Positions 34,808 through 48,916 of a stretch of DNA of 64,000 bases are shown here, piece after piece. Positions within the stretch are counted from its first letter, which is position 1. Each line of letters begins with the position of its first letter. The notes beneath the pieces were generated by a model. The model worked only from the letters and a program-made list of their open reading frames with translations, had not been told where the DNA came from and made no database searches. The DNA lies in the NCBI GenBank assembly GCA_036971475.1, contig JBAIZL010000005.1, positions 170,468,386 through 170,532,385 on the forward strand. Reading direction: 5' to 3'. This DNA is from Prosapia bicincta (taxonomy: Eukaryota; Arthropoda; Insecta; Hemiptera; Cercopidae). The position numbers and the translations under genes were made by a program.

Positions 34808-35215
34808 AAGTCAATTCCTGCAATGTGGCTATAAAAGCTTATTGTAATCAAATAGGAAACTTATATGCAAGTCATTTTCCGACATATTGCCCCTTGTTTA
34901 TAAACCCCCTTGGTCCATTGTTGTACAAGCTTTCTGATGCGCTTGCAAAAGATGATTTCGGTTGAGCTGCAAACCAGGAATGCAATCCTTCTTTCAGTGT
35001 TTCGTCCGAGGTAAATTCCCCTCCTTAATTCCCCCTTGAGTAGACCAAACAAGTAATAGTCAGAAAGGGCAAGATCGGGATTAAATGGAGGATAAACTAG
35101 TACTTCAAAATTGTGTTTTTGAAGGGTTTGAGTAGCTTGCGGATGGGTATTGTGCAACAACACAACACCTTTTGCGTGAAGTCGTCGGCGTTTGCTTTAA
35201 ATTGCAGTATTTAGC
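34808..35215 (-). pseudogene. mariner-type transposase, C-terminal fragment
   Basis: The minus strand from about 35215 reads RRLHAKGVVLLHNTHPQA and then FEVLVYPPFNPDLALSDYYLFGLLK, the region around the last catalytic Asp of DD34D mariner (consensus-like HPPYSPDLAPSDYHLF). It continues to CRKMTCI with stop at 34861. The usual DN of LHDNARPH is HN here. The N-terminal DNA-binding part and the earlier catalytic Asps are absent. TATAAGAGGGTAAGTCAA near 34796 may be the 3' terminal repeat, but no partner is left. Confidence 0.88.
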
Positions 35216-35524
35216 TTGACAGTATGTAATTATACCACAGCGAATTTGAATGTGTATAGAAATAGATTAATTCCATTGTATGTAATGTTATCCATGTTAC
35301 GTTTCTGCAGTACTTTTAGAGATTGTGAATGGTTTCTTCCTGTAATCCAGAGCACTCTGTTTCGTCTGAGATATTTCCTCTCAATTTCCCGCCTAGGAAT
35401 TTTGAATTCTGAATTCTATATTTAAAAACTAATTCCAGACGATGAAAATATTAATGACTTTTTGTTTTATATTGAAAATGCTAAAAAAGCTGTGTATTAT
35501 TATTTGTTTCACAACTGTTCACAA

Positions 35525-36183
35525 TTGCAGTTTATTTATTTATACCCTTTACTGTATGAATTTACATTATTCCTCGGTTTCCATATCAACGTTTATATTT
35601 TCCGCTTTTTGTAATGTGTACGATTAGGTTGGTATTGCAGTTTATTTATTTATACCCTTTACTGTATGAATTTACATTATTCCTCGGTTTCCATATCAAC
35701 GTTTATATTTTCCGCTTTTTGTAATGTGTACGATTAGGTTGGTATTGCAGTTTATTTATTTATACCCTTTAGTGTATGAATTTACATTATTCCTCGGTTT
35801 CCATATCAACGTTTGTATTTTCCGCTTTTTGTAATGTATACGATTAGGTTGGTATTGCAGTTTATATATTTATACCCTTTACTGTATGAATTTACATTAT
35901 TCCTCGGTTTCCATATCAACGTTTACATTTTCCGCTTTTTGTAATGTATACGATTAGGTTGGTATTGCAGTTTATTTATTTATACCCTTTACTGTATGAA
36001 TTTACAATATTCCTCGGTTTCCATATCAAAGTTTATATTTTCTGCTTTTTTAGTGTGTACGATTAGGTTGGTATTGCAGTTTATTTATTTATACCCTTTA
36101 CTGTATGAATTTACATTATTCCTCGGTTTCCATATCAACGTTTATATTTTCCGCTTTTTTAATGTGTACGATTAGGTTGGTAG
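35525..36183. repeat. 110-bp tandem repeat, 6 copies (plus a decayed 7th)
   Basis: Units begin TTGCAGTTTATTTATTTATA at 35525, 35635, 35745, 35855, 35965 and 36074, and each ends with ACGATTAGGTTGG. Units are about 95% identical. A diverged copy follows to about 36250 (CTTTACTGTATGAATTTACA). The frame at 35442-35627 runs into it and is not a gene. Confidence 0.96.
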
Positions 36184-36249
36184 TTCTATTAATATTTATT
36201 TAAATCCTTTACTGTATGAATTTACATGAGTTTCCAAATTATAGGTTAT

Positions 36250-36840
36250 ATGGTTGATATTTTGTAATATGTTTTTTCTATATTTATTTTAATAAACCTC
36301 GTTTAAACAATAGCGTATGCTGTAAATTTTCCCCCTATCAATTCCAATTATTGTTCGTTTGGAATCTACTTGTTAAAGAGGTAGCCTATTGTAAACCTCA
36401 GTAGTATTCTATATTTATATAGCACAAATTTACAAGAGTTTCCACCTAATTACTTCTCTTTAGTTTATTAGGTTTAGGTACCTAATTTTACCTACCAACT
36501 TAACGTTTAGGTTCAATTGTTTCAAAATATTCTTCAGCGTTTTGAAAATCCAAATAAATTTCCTCAAGCTACAATTAATATTACATGTTTGAATAATATT
36601 TATAATTTAAATTAGTCACAACTAATTTAAAATCCATCTTTTTATTATGAAAGGTTACTTATTTATAAAAAAAATTACTTATAAATCAGTGTTAAATTAT
36701 TTTTAAATTACATATATAAAAAACATACTTTAACATGATTTCTCAATTCGCTATATTTCAGAGATTTTATTATATTGTTGTTCAATTTCGACTTGTTACT
36801 GTTCATAAATGTTTATACTTATGTGATTCATGACAAATTA
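36250..36840. other. No feature recognised
   Basis: AT-rich sequence with no repeats or open frames of note. Confidence 0.6.
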
Positions 36841-38234
36841 CGTTAATCAAAAGAGATATACATAAGTTCTGTTTCTTCAAATTAACTGATATTTTCAGAC
36901 TAAATGCTTCCATTTTCTTGACAAAGTTGCAGAAGCTTTTCTAATCTTCAGACTCTCAAGGAAAAATCGCACAATATAAACGTTCCCGCTTGAGATAAAT
37001 GACTGAGGGGAAGTTATTTATTATACATTTGTGTGGGGTTGAAGAATAAATAATTGCACTGTTACAGTTTATTTTTCAGCACGTAAAGAATATTTGTGTC
37101 CGTTATTTTTGAAGATAGCTGCATTTCTTGATTTATATAAGTTAAAAATTGTTTTTCAATATTTTATCTACTCTATTTATTTGCAAACATAACATTTATA
37201 TTAGTACCTACTCATTTCTGTATTTACTCACTTCTGTTATCAACCTCTCTTCATCAAGGCATACTCAGTTCTCTATTTACTCACTTTTGTTATCAACCTC
37301 TCTTCATCAAGGCATACTCACTTCTCTATTTGCTAACTTTTGTTATCAACCTCTCTTCATCAAAGCATACTCACTTCTGTATTTGCTAACTTTTGTGATC
37401 AACCTTCTTCGTTAAGGCATACTCACTTCTGTATTTGCTAACTTTTGTGATCAACCTCTCTTCATCAAGGCATACTCACTTCTGTATTTACTCACTTTTT
37501 TTAACAACCTCTCATCATCAAGGCATGCTTACTTCTGTATTTGCTAACTTTTGTGATCAACCTCTTTTCATCAAGGCATACTCACTTATGTATTTGCTAA
37601 CTTTTGTGATCAATCTCTCTTCATCAAGACATACTCACTTCTGTATTTACTCACGTTTTAGTTCTCCCTACCCATTTAGCCACAACTATTATTAGAGTCA
37701 CAATTGAATATTCGTATTTACATTATATTCCTCTTAGGAATCTCATAATGCACGTTGTAAAAGAATGATGCATTATATTTGAAATGAAAAATGCACCTTG
37801 ATCAGATTTTCTTTTAATAAATAATATATATTTTCAAAGTTAGCTACAAAAATTATTAAATACGTAATTCAAAATAGCGTGATAACATAATCGTTATTAT
37901 TAACCATGTCACTTTAAAACTTTGGTATCGTTTCGTTTTTACATAAAACAAAATTAATTAAAACATCGTAAGAGAAGTAGCTAAACGTTGGGAACATATC
38001 TACAGAATGGCAGTCAGGTGACTTTCCCCATTGCTTACGTTGTCCCGGGCTATTCATTATCCTGGGATACGGCCTCCTGGTAACAGAACTTTGCCGGGAT
38101 AAGTCGTTCACTGTAATATTACTCTGAATATACTTCTCAACTAACGGCCTCACTTTTCTTCCTTACATCTGCTTCTTTCCCACTTTCCCATCAATATTTG
38201 TTTATTAGGTTCGTTAGTCTCCAAGCAGCTATTC
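36841..38234 (-). repeat. Third, inverted copy of the satellite-bearing module
   Basis: On the minus strand 38234-37914 matches 661-940 (shared minus/plus frame SSVTRRPYPRIMNSPGQ). After an intervening stretch holding a different tandem repeat, 37080-36841 matches 6745-6960. Order and relative orientation of the two flanks are as in copy A. Confidence 0.85.
37211..37660. repeat. 53-bp tandem repeat, about 8.5 copies, inside the inverted module
   Basis: Unit starts are at 37211, 37264, 37317, 37370, 37422, 37475, 37528, 37581 and 37634; the unit includes CTCACTTCTGTATTTGCTAA and ATCAACCTCTCTTCATCAAG. It sits where copy A has the 133-bp array. The two plus-strand frames across it are repeat artefacts. 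Confidence 0.95.
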
Positions 38235-39009
38235 ATAGTAACCTATTTCATATGGTAAAACTCGTTTATCTATTAAGATAATATTACATAATTAAAAAAA
38301 CTAAAAACCTTTAATTCAATTTTAAATGTATTGTATTCTTTAGAAACAAAAGTAAAATGTATCTACCTTGGGATATTCATTTATATGAAAGTGCCAATTG
38401 CCTCTTAATGTTATAAAACTCGTTTAACCCTGACAATAGCTTCATTAACCAATACTGTATAACCATCAGTGGTTTATAATATAGTGAAAACCATATCTGT
38501 TTACGCATCGTTTACGCATAGGTTTGTTGCATCTAATGGGTGGGTTAGGCGTACTTGATCAATACAAAGAATGTATATTTCAACATGAATTTCTGAGATA
38601 TAACTTTACTTTCATAGGTAACTGGTTACCAGAGAAAGACATTCTACAGACCCTTGTTAGAGTAAATTTCAAGTAAGAGGTAGGACTATTCCATTTAAAG
38701 TATCAGTATATCCTATTTTTAAACCTTTGCTATATCAACTACGCCTATTTTTTCATTAGGGTTAGTGTTGGGTTAGTATCTTCATAGAAGCTGGTAGATA
38801 GAACATTATAGTTCAAATAGAGATTTGGGTTATTTACACCATGCATGCCTACACACGTGATGCCGTAATATCGCTCATACGCCAAACTATCAGTGGGTTT
38901 ATGTACCTAACTATAGATACAATATTTTCCTAAACTTCTCTGATGGAAATAGTCATTAGCGCTTCAATGAGATGTTTTTTTCTTTTATCTTATTTTACGC
39001 GCAAATCGT
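38235..39009. other. No feature recognised
   Basis: AT-rich, no long frames or repeats. Confidence 0.6.
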
Positions 39010-39902
39010 CGTTTTAAATATTCTATTATCACTGTTAAACAGTGTGAAATATTAAAACACATCTTTATAATTTTGTACACGTGATTTGAGACTGTTTAAC
39101 CATATAATTACCGAGATGTCAGATGTCGCAGACGTAATGAAATGTCAAAGGTGTTTTCTGTCGCTCGAGACAGAATTATTTGATGTTATTTAAGGGAGAG
39201 TTTGCTGAGTTTTACAAAATGACATTTCAAATTATAGGTGTAATTTAAATAGCATCTAGCGCTATTTAGGAGGAAACAATCTGGTTAGAGAAAAATCATG
39301 CAAAGAAAAACTTATTTCTGAGTTCTATCATCAGAAACGAAACTTTACCATATAATTTATTGATAACAGTGCATAGATTAAATAAGGTGACACTTATGAT
39401 GGCACTTGGGATAAATTCTCCTGGTCCCTCAAATTTTACATTGCTTAGGACATTTAATATAGTTTTTCTCGTCTCACGAAAAAGAATGAAACAGCTAAAT
39501 AACGATCTGATGGCACTTTATTATATCTTGTAGAAATAGAGGTTTAAGGTTTAGTCAAATATATTGGGCATTCAGTGGTTCCTAAGGTGAGACAAATTTA
39601 AATGTAAAGGCCCAAAATCTTGTAGAATACAGTCAGATATCTTGAAAATACATTATTCATAAAAGCGTAACCTTTCGTTTAAAATGGCATTTTCTAAAAT
39701 TCAGCAAACTCCCCCTTAAATGACATCAATTAATTCTACTCCAGTGACAGAAAACACCTTTGACTTTTCATTACGTCTCCGACATCTGGCATCACGGTAA
39801 TTATATGGTTAAACAGCTTCATTTCATTTGTACAAAAGTAGAAAGTTGTGTTTTATTATTTCAAACGGTTTAACAATGTAATGTCGAATATTTAAAAAAA
39901 CG
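39010..39902. mobile_element. Foldback / long-inverted-repeat element, ~893 bp
   Basis: The left arm (39010-39235) and right arm (39665-39902) are imperfect reverse complements. Shared anchors are GTTTAACCATATAATTACCG, TCAAAGGTGTTTTCTGTC and GAGTTTGCTGA. The ~430-bp centre has no open frame. This is the layout of a non-autonomous foldback or long-terminal-inverted-repeat MITE. No clear target duplication was found. Confidence 0.85.
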
Positions 39903-42110
39903 TTTTTTAGGATTAAAGCCAAACTATTATACAAATACTTTGAATTCGTTACTGGTAGCAAATTTCCGTATTATACATATTATACGTTGAAGAAAACTAC
40001 AAGTTTTCTTTTTACTCAAAAAAATGGTACCTCTTAACAATTTGGATAAGCTTATTTATAAGCAATATTTTCCCTTCAAAACATAATATTGCATATCAAA
40101 ATTTAATGATGAATATTGTGTCCATTAGATAGTTTATTTTTTTTATTTGTCCACACTATGGGAAATGTTTATCCGTGTAAAAGCTTGCGTTTATTTTAAA
40201 CGCTTTAAACGTATTATTCACTTAATATTCTTTAAATCAAACCAAATTCAAACGTTACCAAGTAGATTTATTCTACAACTCACTTTCAAAACAATACCTA
40301 ATCTTACTTCTTTACATTCTTTGTTTATTTATCTTTATTCTATTAGTAATATATTAATTTACCTATCATCATTGTATCTTTTATCATCCTCTTATATAGA
40401 TAAACTATATTAATTCCATCTACTTGAATTTCAGATCTATTATTAACGCCTTCCTTACTGTTACCTAAAATAGAGGTCTCACAAATATTATAAATAGAAT
40501 TTAAATTCTATTCAGAACTAACTATAAAATATACATATTGTAAATAAGCGAGTCCGTAGACTACATTAAACAAATGTGTACTTTATGAAGTTATTGTTAA
40601 CCCACATTATACCTTGATTAAAAACACGGTTGATGAGTGAATAGAAGAAATCGATTAATTAAGAATTTGGCAACTTTTCGACGACTAAATTGTCGTCTTC
40701 ATTCAGACCTGGCCTCGTCCTTTGTACTATTTTCAAAATTACTAGAAACATAAGACAATTTCCCTTCTATATTTTTAATTAAGCGAAACATAGAACAACT
40801 GTCCAACTGTGCCATTGTCGAAACATTGCCAAATTCCTAATAAATCGGTTTCTTTGACTCACACATCAACCGTCTTTCATTTAACAAATTTTTGTTAGTG
40901 TACACCTCTTCAAACTTTATTCCTGCTTCAATAATTGTATGAATTAACAAAATAATGCTTTAATTATTAACTGTTTACAGTATCTTAAAAGTCAAATAGG
41001 AAAAGTGAATAGATTTATTAACACAAGTATTTCATTTGAATATAGTAGCGTGAAACTTAGTCAAAATATCTACAGTATTCTACTTTCATTATATTGTGCA
41101 TTGGTTGTATTTAGTATTACTGAGAAAATAAAAATATTCTTTTATAAAAATACAAGCTATTAAAATACATCTTAGAGTGATAAGGAATATATCTAGAACT
41201 GAAAAAATGAAATTGCAGCACATATATGATGATTTTCTTGAATTGATTTAAATAGAGACTAATCTTTTTGAACGGAATTCAAGGCTATAATATAAGTTCG
41301 TTTGACTAAATAGTCAAATTATTGTTGACTAAATAACAATTATATATTTTCACCAAAAGGGTAGGAAATGGTTTCAAATATATACATAGGGATACAAAAC
41401 ACTGGTAGATTATATAAGGCAAATATTACAGCATCGAATGTGTAGAAATGGTTGCTACATATATAAGTGCTACATAATAGACTAATTCTACAGGTATTAT
41501 AAGGCGCTATCTATCCAAAATACAACCATAAAAGAAAAAGGTCAGGAGAAAGAAGGACTGAAGCAAGAGTATTAAAACTGGTACTAAAACTAGAAGATTA
41601 TGCCAAATTGGGTAGAAAAGATAACTTAGGATGCACTGCCCACGTGAGTCGCGGTAGAGATGTAGTCTTGGGTTGACACTATTTAAGTCCCGGTTGATGT
41701 CAACATCTCATAGTGAGGATGGTCACCTGCGCTGCTTAGCCAAACTCAGGCTGTATTGTGATGTGTTCTCTGCTGTAAGAGCATATTTTGTTCGCGATGT
41801 TATATGATTGAAAGTCTGCAGCATCTAAGGGCCGGATGATAAGTAATCTACGTAATATGCGATTTCCTGTTCATCCAATATACAAGACAAGAAGTAGTTT
41901 AATTGAATAACTCCGCGTTTTTCCATAACTAAAAGATGACCCTACCGATTCCATTCCTTTATGAGGAGGACAGACGAGACATTCATTTATCTACTTGAAA
42001 ATATTACTCGTCAGACATCTGCTTTTCTCAACACAACTTTCACCATTCTCCGATTTTATCCAAGGAAAATCTACCCTACTACTCATGTTGATAACAAAAG
42101 TGCAATATTT
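39903..42110. other. No gene recognised
   Basis: AT-rich. The 88-codon frame at 40147-40413 is low-complexity (Ile, Leu, Ser, Tyr rich) and has no supporting signal. A somewhat GC-richer patch at 41630-41780 has no open frame. Confidence 0.55.
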
Positions 42111-42114
42111 TGTT

Positions 42115-42294
42115 TTTCATTTTAAAAATTTAAAACCTGGTTGAGCTTTAACCAACTATTGTGCAACGTAATGACCCTGAGAAAAATGAAATAAATATCT
42201 AAATATTCAACTATATCTCACAAAACTGTTGTGTCTATATGAGAAGGAAGAACTACACAAGTGAATAAATACAGACGTGAGCAATTGTAAAACA

Positions 42295-42351
<57 letters not shown>
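42115..42351 (+). repeat. Partial module left-flank copy ending in (TA)n
   Basis: 42125-42298 matches 1140-1255 (GAGCTTTAA, GAACTACACAAGTGAATAAA, ACGTGAGCAATTGTAA). It stops inside the first satellite-like bases (ACAATTCTG) and passes straight into (TA)n at 42299-42351. Confidence 0.8.
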
Positions 42352-42356
<5 letters not shown>

Positions 42357-42906
42357 TGTACGTATAAGTTATATAACTAAGTATTGTAGATGTAGCTAAT
42401 ATTAAGATGACCTAGTCATAATTTTGCCGATGCAGGTTTCTGTATTGTGAACCTGCAGACAGAAAGATGTGCACCAATGATTTGAACAATGGCAAATACA
42501 CGCAGAGTGAGGAATGGAAAGGGTGAGTGAATAAAAAGTAGGTAACAGAAAAGCGACATAACCAAAACAAGTGTTACAAGAACATAATGTCAGAAGTAAA
42601 TAGGGAAACAGAGACTTTTGTATATCAAATAAAACATGAAGTGGAGTAACGCTCTCTCAAGGGGTGTCTTCAAAAGATATATCATGTTTCTAATGCCCTC
42701 GAATAAAGAAAGACGTAGACATTATTGCTAAATGTAAATACCTTTTTAGGTGATAGAGACTGCAATTGAGATGGAAGTAATTAATAAAAAAACATTATTT
42801 AAGTTCTTACTTTTTCACTAATGCATTCCACAGTCAACTTACTTGAAACAAACAAGATAAATTTATACATATAGTACTGACGTAGATAAATGTCAACAAT
42901 AAAGAT

Positions 42907-42972
42907 GGAATATTAGCTTTTATTACCATTAAGTAGACTATTAATAATAGTAATAAAAGTTAGTGTTCCATT
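42907..42972. repeat. Imperfect hairpin
   Basis: TGGAATATTAGCTTTTATTA pairs imperfectly with TAATAAAAGTTAGTGTTCCA across a short centre. Confidence 0.6.
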
Positions 42973-43617
42973 ATTAGTCATAAAAAATAATGGAATATTA
43001 TTTCTTTCCACAGTGTATACAGACTATAATTAGAAATGTTTTTAGATTTATATAAGTGGACATTTTGAATTTATTTACAGTGAAATATATATTTGTTCTA
43101 TGCATTACAAGACACTTGGTTTTTTACAATAATCACGTTAGGAAAATGGAATATATAGGCCTATACACTGTAAGCCCAGGAGAAACACGGCGCTATGTAG
43201 GCAATTAGACTACAGTCTTGAACATGCCTCGGAAAATTGGCAAGGATAAGACAAACAATTGAAAGAATAGAATTCTTTGCTTCTTTTTAATGCAATAGAA
43301 TAACAACGTCAACCATAAGTCAACATTTTCCTCTATTGGTTTACTTCACGAATATTTAATAGTTACACAGTGCACTCATGTCGATATAATGAGACCAACA
43401 AGGAATTTTTGCTGCTAAGAAGCTAGTTCCTAAAGGGTTGTACTCTTTTTTGTCAAGTAAAGTGCGCACAATTGGCACTCCAATTGAATGTGTACCAGTT
43501 GTATTTGTTAAGCTTAGTTATTGTAATAATTTCAAAACTAAATTGTTCTTAATTAACAAAAGGTTGGTAAAAATAAAAATATTTTTAAAAACTTTTCAAG
43601 CTTAATAAAACACGTAA

Positions 43618-43619
<2 letters not shown>

Positions 43620-43677
<58 letters not shown>
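43620..43677. repeat. (TA)n microsatellite at the left edge of copy B
   Basis: 28 TA units directly followed by a 20-bp piece of the 133-bp monomer (ATCAATTGACCCGGTCTGT) and then module left flank. Confidence 0.95.
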
Positions 43678-43678
<1 letters not shown>

Positions 43679-43695
43679 ATTGACCCGGTCTGTCT

Positions 43696-44173
43696 TAACA
43701 CATATCACAGGATAATGGATAACCCGGGACAACTATTTAGTCCCCTGATTGCCATTCTGTATATCTCCTCAGAAGATCGCTTAGTTACTTTTCTTGCGAT
43801 GTTTGTGCATGAATCGTAACATTATTATAGAAATGTTTAAACCAGTTCAAACAATGCGCAAACTTCATTCATAATTATTTAGTGAAACACAAAGAATTGA
43901 ATTTTCAGTGGTATAAAAACTTAACGATAACAAAGCACGTATATGAAATGCTTAATATTTAATAATAATAATAATAATAATAATAACATTGCTACGTGTT
44001 TTTTAATGAGCTATTTGTTAAACTTTGAACATATATATCCTTACTTCCTTCAATTGAAACGAAAAACCCTCATCAAACTGCATTTATTTAATTGGAAATA
44101 TAATGTCTGCTGTTGTGTCTAGATGAGAAAGGAGAACTACACAAGTAAATAAATATATACGTGAGCCATTGTA

Positions 44174-44176
<3 letters not shown>
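43696..44176 (+). repeat. Module left flank (copy B)
   Basis: Matches about 800-1240 (GATAATGGATAACCCGGGAC, CAGTTCAAACAATGCGCAAA). An (AAT)n tract is at 43966-43986. It ends at ACGTGAGCCATTGTAAAC, the satellite start in copy A, then (TA)n. Confidence 0.85.
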
Positions 44177-44599
<423 letters not shown>

Positions 44600-44602
<3 letters not shown>

Positions 44603-45320
44603 ATAACATTTTATGTATTTCGAAATTTGTACTATTGGAATATGGCATCGAAATTCATTATTTGGCATCGGTTTAAGATGTGACTTCTGGTCATGCAGTT
44701 ATCACGCCCTATTCTCTGGATCGCGTTATATATAGTGCAATTTGGTTCATTGTTTTACTTTAATCGTATACTTGTAAGTATTGCAAAATGTTCCATCATA
44801 AAATGTTTATTAAATAAATTAAAATGTATTAAAAAATAAATTGATTTAAAAAAATATGGAAAAACTTTGTAAAGCCTAAATGAATAGAAAAAAACAGCTT
44901 TACCCAAAAATAGAGGGAAAAATATTCTTTACGCGGTGAAAAATAAACTGTAATCGAACAATTATTTAATCTTCAACCCCGCTCAAATGCATAATAAATA
45001 TCTTCCCCTCAGTCATTTATCTCAAGCGGGAAGGTGTATACTATGTGATGCTTCCTTGACAGTCTAAAGATTAGAAACACTTCTGCAGGATTCAAAAAAG
45101 TGGAATACGTTTGCCTAAAATTTAAAGGAACTCTTATTCCAATATCTCTTTTTTTAACATATCTTGTAAACAAGAATATTATTATATACTTTTGATTTAA
45201 ACCTACATTGAATATTCTAGGAGCAATAATAAGAAGCAATTTAACCTTAAACAGAATTAATTTAAATGTTGTAGATTACCTAACTCTGATTCACTTGAAG
45301 GTTAGATATAAAACCTTCAT
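44600..45320 (+). repeat. Module right flank (copy B)
   Basis: Matches 6421-7110, with AACATTTTATGTATTTCGAA directly after the monomer. Confidence 0.85.
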
Positions 45321-45779
45321 ATATCTATGACTCCATAAACCGTTGGTTCATTGAATGATATATCATTTCTCCTGATGAATTAGAAACCGGTTGATGAAAA
45401 CATTATAAAGATTAAACTAATTTTACACTACTTAACCAAGTGAATACGTATTGTTTACTTGCTGACGCGTTTCAAAACGATCGTTCCTTTTTCGAAGCTA
45501 AACTTCTATGAAGGTTACATACATTTAAGATTATCGCTAACACACTAAAATTAAACATTTAGCAAAATCAACCTCAATTTACAACACATGTACTCACAAA
45601 AATGTAAACTCACTATTTCTTTACAGACTAGCGAACAATGTTATACTAAATTTATATATTCTAACACTATAATTTATCATTATTTTTGATATGTTAGATA
45701 AATTTTATTATAAGACATTTTATTATATTTTTCTAGCAAAAACTAATTACAGATTTAGTTTATGATAAGCGATCTCGAA

Positions 45780-45990
45780 CCTTATACATCAACGTGTTAC
45801 CTTACGTTAGTCAAATTAATTTTTGTAGATAAATTTGGTACTAAACACATCAACTCGTTGCTTACGCTAGTCAACTTTATTATGTTTAACCAGACCTGCA
45901 ATCAAGACCAATCAAACATTTTTTACATATCAATCCGATACTTTACAGATACGTGTGGAACTTTACACATCAAATTATTGATTTAGGTTA
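45780..45990. repeat. Short ~121-bp tandem repeat (copy B)
   Basis: Counterpart of 9230-9510, with repeated ACATCAAC and CAATC motifs. Confidence 0.55.
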
Positions 45991-46619
45991 GTAAACATAG
46001 AAATTGTTTACCCAAACCTATCCTGACAGATTTTTATGTTATATTAAACTGTATTGTGGTATAACACTCTGCCTTATGAAGACACCTTGATTTTATAAAA
46101 GCTAATCACGTATATTTCAATAAATTTTTAATTTTTGGAATAAAACCTTTTAATTTTATTACTTGTCTAATGTTCTAGAGGACTGTTTTCAACAAAGAGT
46201 ATACTTCCAACATAATTCACACTTGAAATCGATAGAAATTCAGGAACAATAAATCTTTAAATGTTGAATTTCTTCAACATATATCACGCTATATTAAAAC
46301 TAGTATCCGAATCTGTGATTTTAGTCTTATAACCAGAGCAAAGCGTACAATCTGCAGCTCAAGTATGTTCTACCAAAAAAAACCTGAAACCAATTTTACT
46401 TTAAATCTTTCTTTACAAAATTTAAAGAAAAACGTTCCGTCTAGGAAGAAAAATTATTTAAAAAGTTCAATAATCAGAGATGTTAAAAAACAGAAAGAAA
46501 AATGTATACCATTTAAAAAAAAACTCTACTAGGATATAAATCTTCAAGTTGTTATGAAATCATCCACCAATATTTTGAAAACTTCAAACACCCGATCAAT
46601 CCCCTAATAAAAGGACTCC

Positions 46620-46940
46620 AAGTAATATACCCTATCAAGGGTTACAGCTTTTTGATGTATGTTACTCCTTGCCATTAACACAAACTTCAAGATACTGTGT
46701 CAAAGTTCCAGAGAGAATTTAGTAATTAGTGTGTTGTATAGTGGTGTTATGTTTGCGGTGAACTTCTGAGGAACTCTCGAATAATTTTATTCCGTCACTT
46801 TAGTAATTAGCCCCCCATTGACAGGTTTAGTATTGAGAACACGAGATCGTCGTGGAACATACAAGTAGAACTTAATGGCAACGGTTTTGATTATATCTCT
46901 TAGCAAGTATACCTGATTTAATCTTGACTACTTTTCCTAA
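46620..46940. other. Highly conserved non-coding island (copy B)
   Basis: Partner of 10155-10475, about 97% identical with sharply less conserved flanks. Confidence 0.6.
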
Positions 46941-47839
46941 TATGAAAGAATTGCTCACCTATTTAAATAGCAATAATTAACAATATAAAAAACTCCACAA
47001 TATGATATATAAATTAAAAAATTAATAATTAACAAAGGTTGTATGATTTAAACCAGTATGTGATTTTCGATATGCTGGTGGTCATCATCATCACCACATT
47101 TTAACGTATTTACCCTCTGATAATGTTGACTTCGCCATCGAGATGTACATAAAAGTTTGTATTCGCCAAAATAAACAGTACTAACAGAGGTTTAAGATTA
47201 ATAAAATAATAAATTATATTTTTATTTTATTTACATAGTTTTACAAACACATACAAATGGAAAAATGTTAAATCTGTTAGACTCGGGTATAAGCATGTTT
47301 TATATGACCTCCGTTCGAATTGAGGCAACATACTCGTACCGTTCTTGATGGTGTTGCAGCATTTTGGTGAAAAGAAGTCCTTTCATGCTCTTTACACATG
47401 CTAATATTTCCTGTAGTTAGATGATGGTGACTTGTGGTTCATCACGGAAAATCTTCTACTTCATCATTCTTCAGACGTAGGCTTCAGCCGGTTTAACATC
47501 GGGGGAGTGGGGGTAGGAAACGAAAGTTTGTATAAGAGACATGAGGCGTTTGCGAAATGTTCCTTGAAAGGAAACTATGTGTCCTAAGGTAGTGCGGCTT
47601 ATTGCGGTCTTTTGCTCCGGCAATGGTTCCAACCATTGTGAACGAAAAGACAGGTTTCGGGCAGAAACAAAATATTTTTAGGTCTGCTATAAAACTACCA
47701 CGAATGGCCCTGGATCAGTCATTTTTCTACAGATGATTCAGTTTTAGTACTGTATATTTGATCTAATACGGTATAATCTTTTCTAGTTATTACTTGAACA
47801 TATTATTTTTTGTTAACTATAATCTATGTTGTTAGTTAT

Positions 47840-48890
47840 ATATCGCAGGTTATACTGATTGTAATGTTGCCTTCTGTTTCCGAGTATTTAATGCTAGTAA
47901 CACTTTTTTATCTCTACGAGCCCAATACCCACAGGCGGTTTGATTTTATTTAATAACGTGAAAGAGACTAAAACAGTTTGTCAGAACGGTGCTTACATTT
48001 GTCAATTTTGTCAGCGACCTGAATCTGTCTGGCGCTACAGCGAGGAACAAAAACGTGATTATAAAACTCCTCTTACACGTCACTAATCAACTTCCCTGGG
48101 CGCGACAAATAGTCATGTTGACTTTAACGTTGTCTGTTACTTTTTTAAACTACAATCCAGAGCTCTTTGTTTTAGTGTTGTTCTACATGTTGACAGACCC
48201 TGATACTATCATTGGTTGAATGTCGTTTACACAAATATTAAGCTACTACACATTGAGAAGTGAACGTATCAGGCTCTTGTAGTAATATCCTTGTGTTTAT
48301 CAGAACAGCCTTGTGATTGCTCCTGGATGCTAAAAACCCAGTATTAGGAATTCAATAACTAACCAGGATTTGTTCTATTTCACAAACATTTACTCGCTCA
48401 TTTAGGCTCACATTCTCAAAGATCGCTCTTCCTTTTCACTGCCTATTCGCTTCAATTGCAATATTGTTTGAGACCCTCCTACAGTCCTTTATAAAAAAAA
48501 TAAGCGAGTATCTTATTTATAGAAATAAAAATCCGCTGACTTAGGAATGAGTAAAGATAATTTAAACAAAATATTTCTGCTTTACGGGTCTATCGCTCGG
48601 TTAGAATACACACGCACTTACACGGGCATTTGTAGTACATCGAAAACCACAGCTTCTCTAAGTATTTACTACTCTCTGATGAAAATTTATGATTTTATCT
48701 TTTATTATAATTAAAAATTTAACAAACACCCTCAATCTAATATATGAAACATTTTTTCGTTTCTTATAATCAACTACCTGACTCTCTCTGCAAATCGATT
48801 GTAACGAAACCCAAAGCTAAGAGATATAGGCCCTAATACTTACTAAAGCTTCTCCTAAATCTCTCCCCCCTTTATCAATTATCTTTTACC
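47840..48890. other. Highly conserved island with shared open frame (copy B)
   Basis: Partner of 12280-13380. The frame equivalent to 12421-12663 is open to the TGA at 48217-48219. Extending it upstream meets a TGA in this copy that copy A lacks, which argues against a longer shared exon. Confidence 0.4.
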
Positions 48891-48916
48891 ATTATCATAA
48901 TATACTACTTATAAAT

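Noticed and set aside
40147..40413. 88-codon frame
   Set aside because: Low-complexity AT-rich composition, no domain, no conservation seen.
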